Of a stretch of DNA of 64,000 nucleotides, positions 62,424 to 64,000 are shown in pieces (the stretch's first letter is position 1; each line of letters starts with the position of its first letter). Under the pieces are notes generated by a model. It had not been told where the DNA came from. It saw only the letters and a list, made by a program, of their open reading frames with translations, and did not search any database. The stretch spans positions 128,060,183 to 128,124,182 of the forward strand of contig NC_089978.1 in NCBI RefSeq assembly GCF_036417845.1. The letters run 5' to 3'. Source of the stretch: Apteryx mantelli. Lineage: Eukaryota > Chordata > Aves > Apterygiformes > Apterygidae. A program made the position numbers and the translations under genes.

Positions 62424-64000
62424 AGGGGGAGAGGAATGAGAGCAGGTTTCAGAAAGGTTACAGAAGTGTTTCAGAAATGTTACTTCCTCCTCTGTTATCT
62501 TAAATAATATTCCCTTTTTTTTGGGAGTTCTTTTCCTTGATTGGGCTGTTCTGATAATAGCATTGAAGATTTTGATTTGGATATGGGAAATACAGAAGAC
62601 ACAGAATGGGGGGGGAGAGGAGGAAGGTGGGAAATAGATCTGTGCATAGGGCTCCCTGTCCTGTCAGTCACAGGCATGTGAGAATGGAGGGTGCAGCAAA
62701 AACTAGTGATGTAGCTTTTCATCAGGATAAAGCTAGTTTCGTGACAAGCCTTTCATCTTCACAAGATTTTACTGTTTCTGTTTCATAAGTGGAAGGCTGA
62801 TCAACACTGCTCATGTCCCAAACAAAGCAGCTCATATACCAAAGCACAACTGAGTCTGGTTCATCTAAGCACCTGTTTAAGAGTGCTCCGATTTGGGGTG
62901 AAAGCAGCTATTGCCACAGACTGAGCCAGGCACCTGGCCAGGAATGGCTGTTCTCTTTGCTGGCTGTTGACTGCTGGAGTAGTTGTATGGAGGTGCTGCT
63001 CAGGCCTTGGTGCTGCTCTTGCAAGCCTTGGCAGATGGGCACTCTTCAGGTTGGGAGTCTGCAGAGGGCTAGCTTTTAACTGTACACATCAGTGGCTGGG
63101 CTCTCCTAACCAGAGAGTAGGGATAGCCTATTAGATGGCTTCCATGGTCTATTCCACAATGCTTATTTTGGTGACCTTCCCTTCACCTTTGTTGTGCCAG
63201 TCATGGCTGCCTTTACACACTGTCTTGAACAAGATGAAGAATAGGACTGGGGAGTTGCTTGGAAGTTTTAGCAGTCCTGAACAAAACTAATAGTATAACT
63301 GTCTGACAGTCTTTATAATATTTAAGAAAGCCTGGCCATGTCTATTTTTATAGACTTGAATGATATACCTGTAACTTTGGGGAAGACAGATCCATGAGAG
63401 GCTCTGAGGCCTGCCTTCCCTGCAATACCAGATAGTCACTTTAACCATGAGCCCACAGCTTCCTAGCTGAGTGGTAATATAAGAAGAGCTTAGCAGGATG
63501 GGATTGAAGTCCTTTAATAAAACTGAACTCAGCATTTTTATTTTAGATATCTATAGATATAAACATACACACACATATATAAAAAACATTAGTGAAGCAA
63601 GAAAGCAAGTAATTGCTTGAAAAGGGGTTTGAAAGCTTCAGTAACTTTAAGGGGAAGACTGGATTCTGCTAGGGGAGAGTACTGAGTTGCTTCTAAACTT
63701 GCAGCACTCAAGTGGCCAATTTGTACTAAAGGGAGATTTAAGAGAAGGTTAAAAACTGCTTCCCAGAATAAAACTTGAAACCACAAGCTACTTGCTAGAT
63801 GTCTTGCTATCTTTGACTACTAGGAGCTGCATTTAGGGGAACAAAGCTAATCTTTGTCCTAGGTTACAAATTCCACCTCAGTGGGAAGGGGGGAGGCAGG
63901 GCTGGGGGGAGTGGTGAGCTGGCTCTAGGCAGGACTAAGCAGAAACACTCAAGTGGCTTTGCAAAAATTGCTGGAGTCACAAGCTCCTGTGGGTTTTGGC

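Larger units (their letters stand above)
55238..64000 (+). other. ATP1B1: ATP1B1 transcription unit, 5' part (runs off the right edge)
   Basis: The gene encodes the beta-1 subunit of the Na+/K+-ATPase, a type II membrane glycoprotein needed for folding, delivery and activity of the alpha subunit. Within the window are the leader, exon 1 (first 33 codons plus one base), a 2585-bp intron 1, exon 2 (129 bp) and at least 5.7 kb of intron 2. Exons encoding the extracellular domain, with its disulphides and N-glycosylation sites, were searched for by eye and not found, so they should lie to the right. The left end is the predicted, not measured, start site. Confidence 0.85.
58270..64000 (+). other. 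ATP1B1: ATP1B1 intron 2 (5' part)
   Basis: Starts at GTAACT and continues to the window edge. I saw no frame matching the expected exon 3, which would start after APPG and continue in the LTQ-type ectodomain region. Contents seen: a possible microexon (58614-58631), a MIR fragment (60615-60706), a C14...G11 inverted tract (62376-62423) and a short CA/TA-rich stretch (about 63565-63585). The short open frames show no homology. Confidence 0.8.

Noticed and set aside
58270..64000. Search for ATP1B1 exon 3 (ectodomain start)
   Set aside because: No interval with an acceptor, the expected LTQ-type ectodomain frame and a donor was found. The exon is probably outside the window.
1..64000. CRISPR arrays, tRNA and rRNA genes, prokaryotic operons
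   Set aside because: None seen. The direct repeats present are two-copy slippage events, and the sequence is vertebrate nuclear DNA.

Overview
This window is a gene-poor stretch of nuclear DNA from a sauropsid vertebrate, most likely an archosaur (bird or crocodilian). The evidence is spliced genes with GT-AG introns, CpG depletion outside one strong CpG island, old CR1 LINE tails, MIR-type SINE remnants and a hAT-type MITE, and a near chicken-like Na+/K+-ATPase beta-1 N-terminus. Nothing bacterial or viral in gene organisation was seen. Almost all open reading frames are short and have no recognisable homology.

Layout. Positions 1 to about 54.6 kb hold no gene I can recognise. This is intergenic DNA with scattered old repeats: MIR-like fragments, a hAT MITE with a target-site duplication at 9.35-9.53 kb, a plus-strand CR1 tail at 13.85-14.26 kb, a minus-strand CR1 tail at 39.54-39.95 kb, a possible solo LTR at 49.86-50.41 kb, and homopolymer or short tandem tracts. 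It also holds a small isolated CpG-rich block at about 25.6 kb and candidate regulatory DNA, most notably at 37.7-37.86 kb. From memory, DPT lies upstream of ATP1B1 in mammals across a long gene-poor interval. This stretch is consistent with that interval, but no DPT exon was seen.

From 54.64 kb the sequence changes: a 285-bp alternating purine-pyrimidine (CA-type) tract, then a CpG island (about 54.93-55.88 kb) carrying GC boxes, an inverted CCAAT box and a TATA-like box. Then comes exon 1 of ATP1B1 (ATG at 55456). Exon 2, encoding the single transmembrane helix, is at 58141-58269. Exons 3 onward were not found, so the gene runs off the right edge with at least 5.7 kb of intron 2 inside the window.

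The most testable new observation is a possible 18-nt microexon in intron 2 (58614-58631). It has a strong acceptor and a consensus donor, and inclusion would keep frame and add six residues next to the membrane on the extracellular side. Other leads are a cysteine/histidine-rich minus-strand frame with NANOS-like spacing at 41.36-41.61 kb, a clean exon-like interval at 26.21-26.36 kb, and the Z-DNA-prone tract upstream of the ATP1B1 promoter. All of these are inferences from reading the sequence, without database searches.
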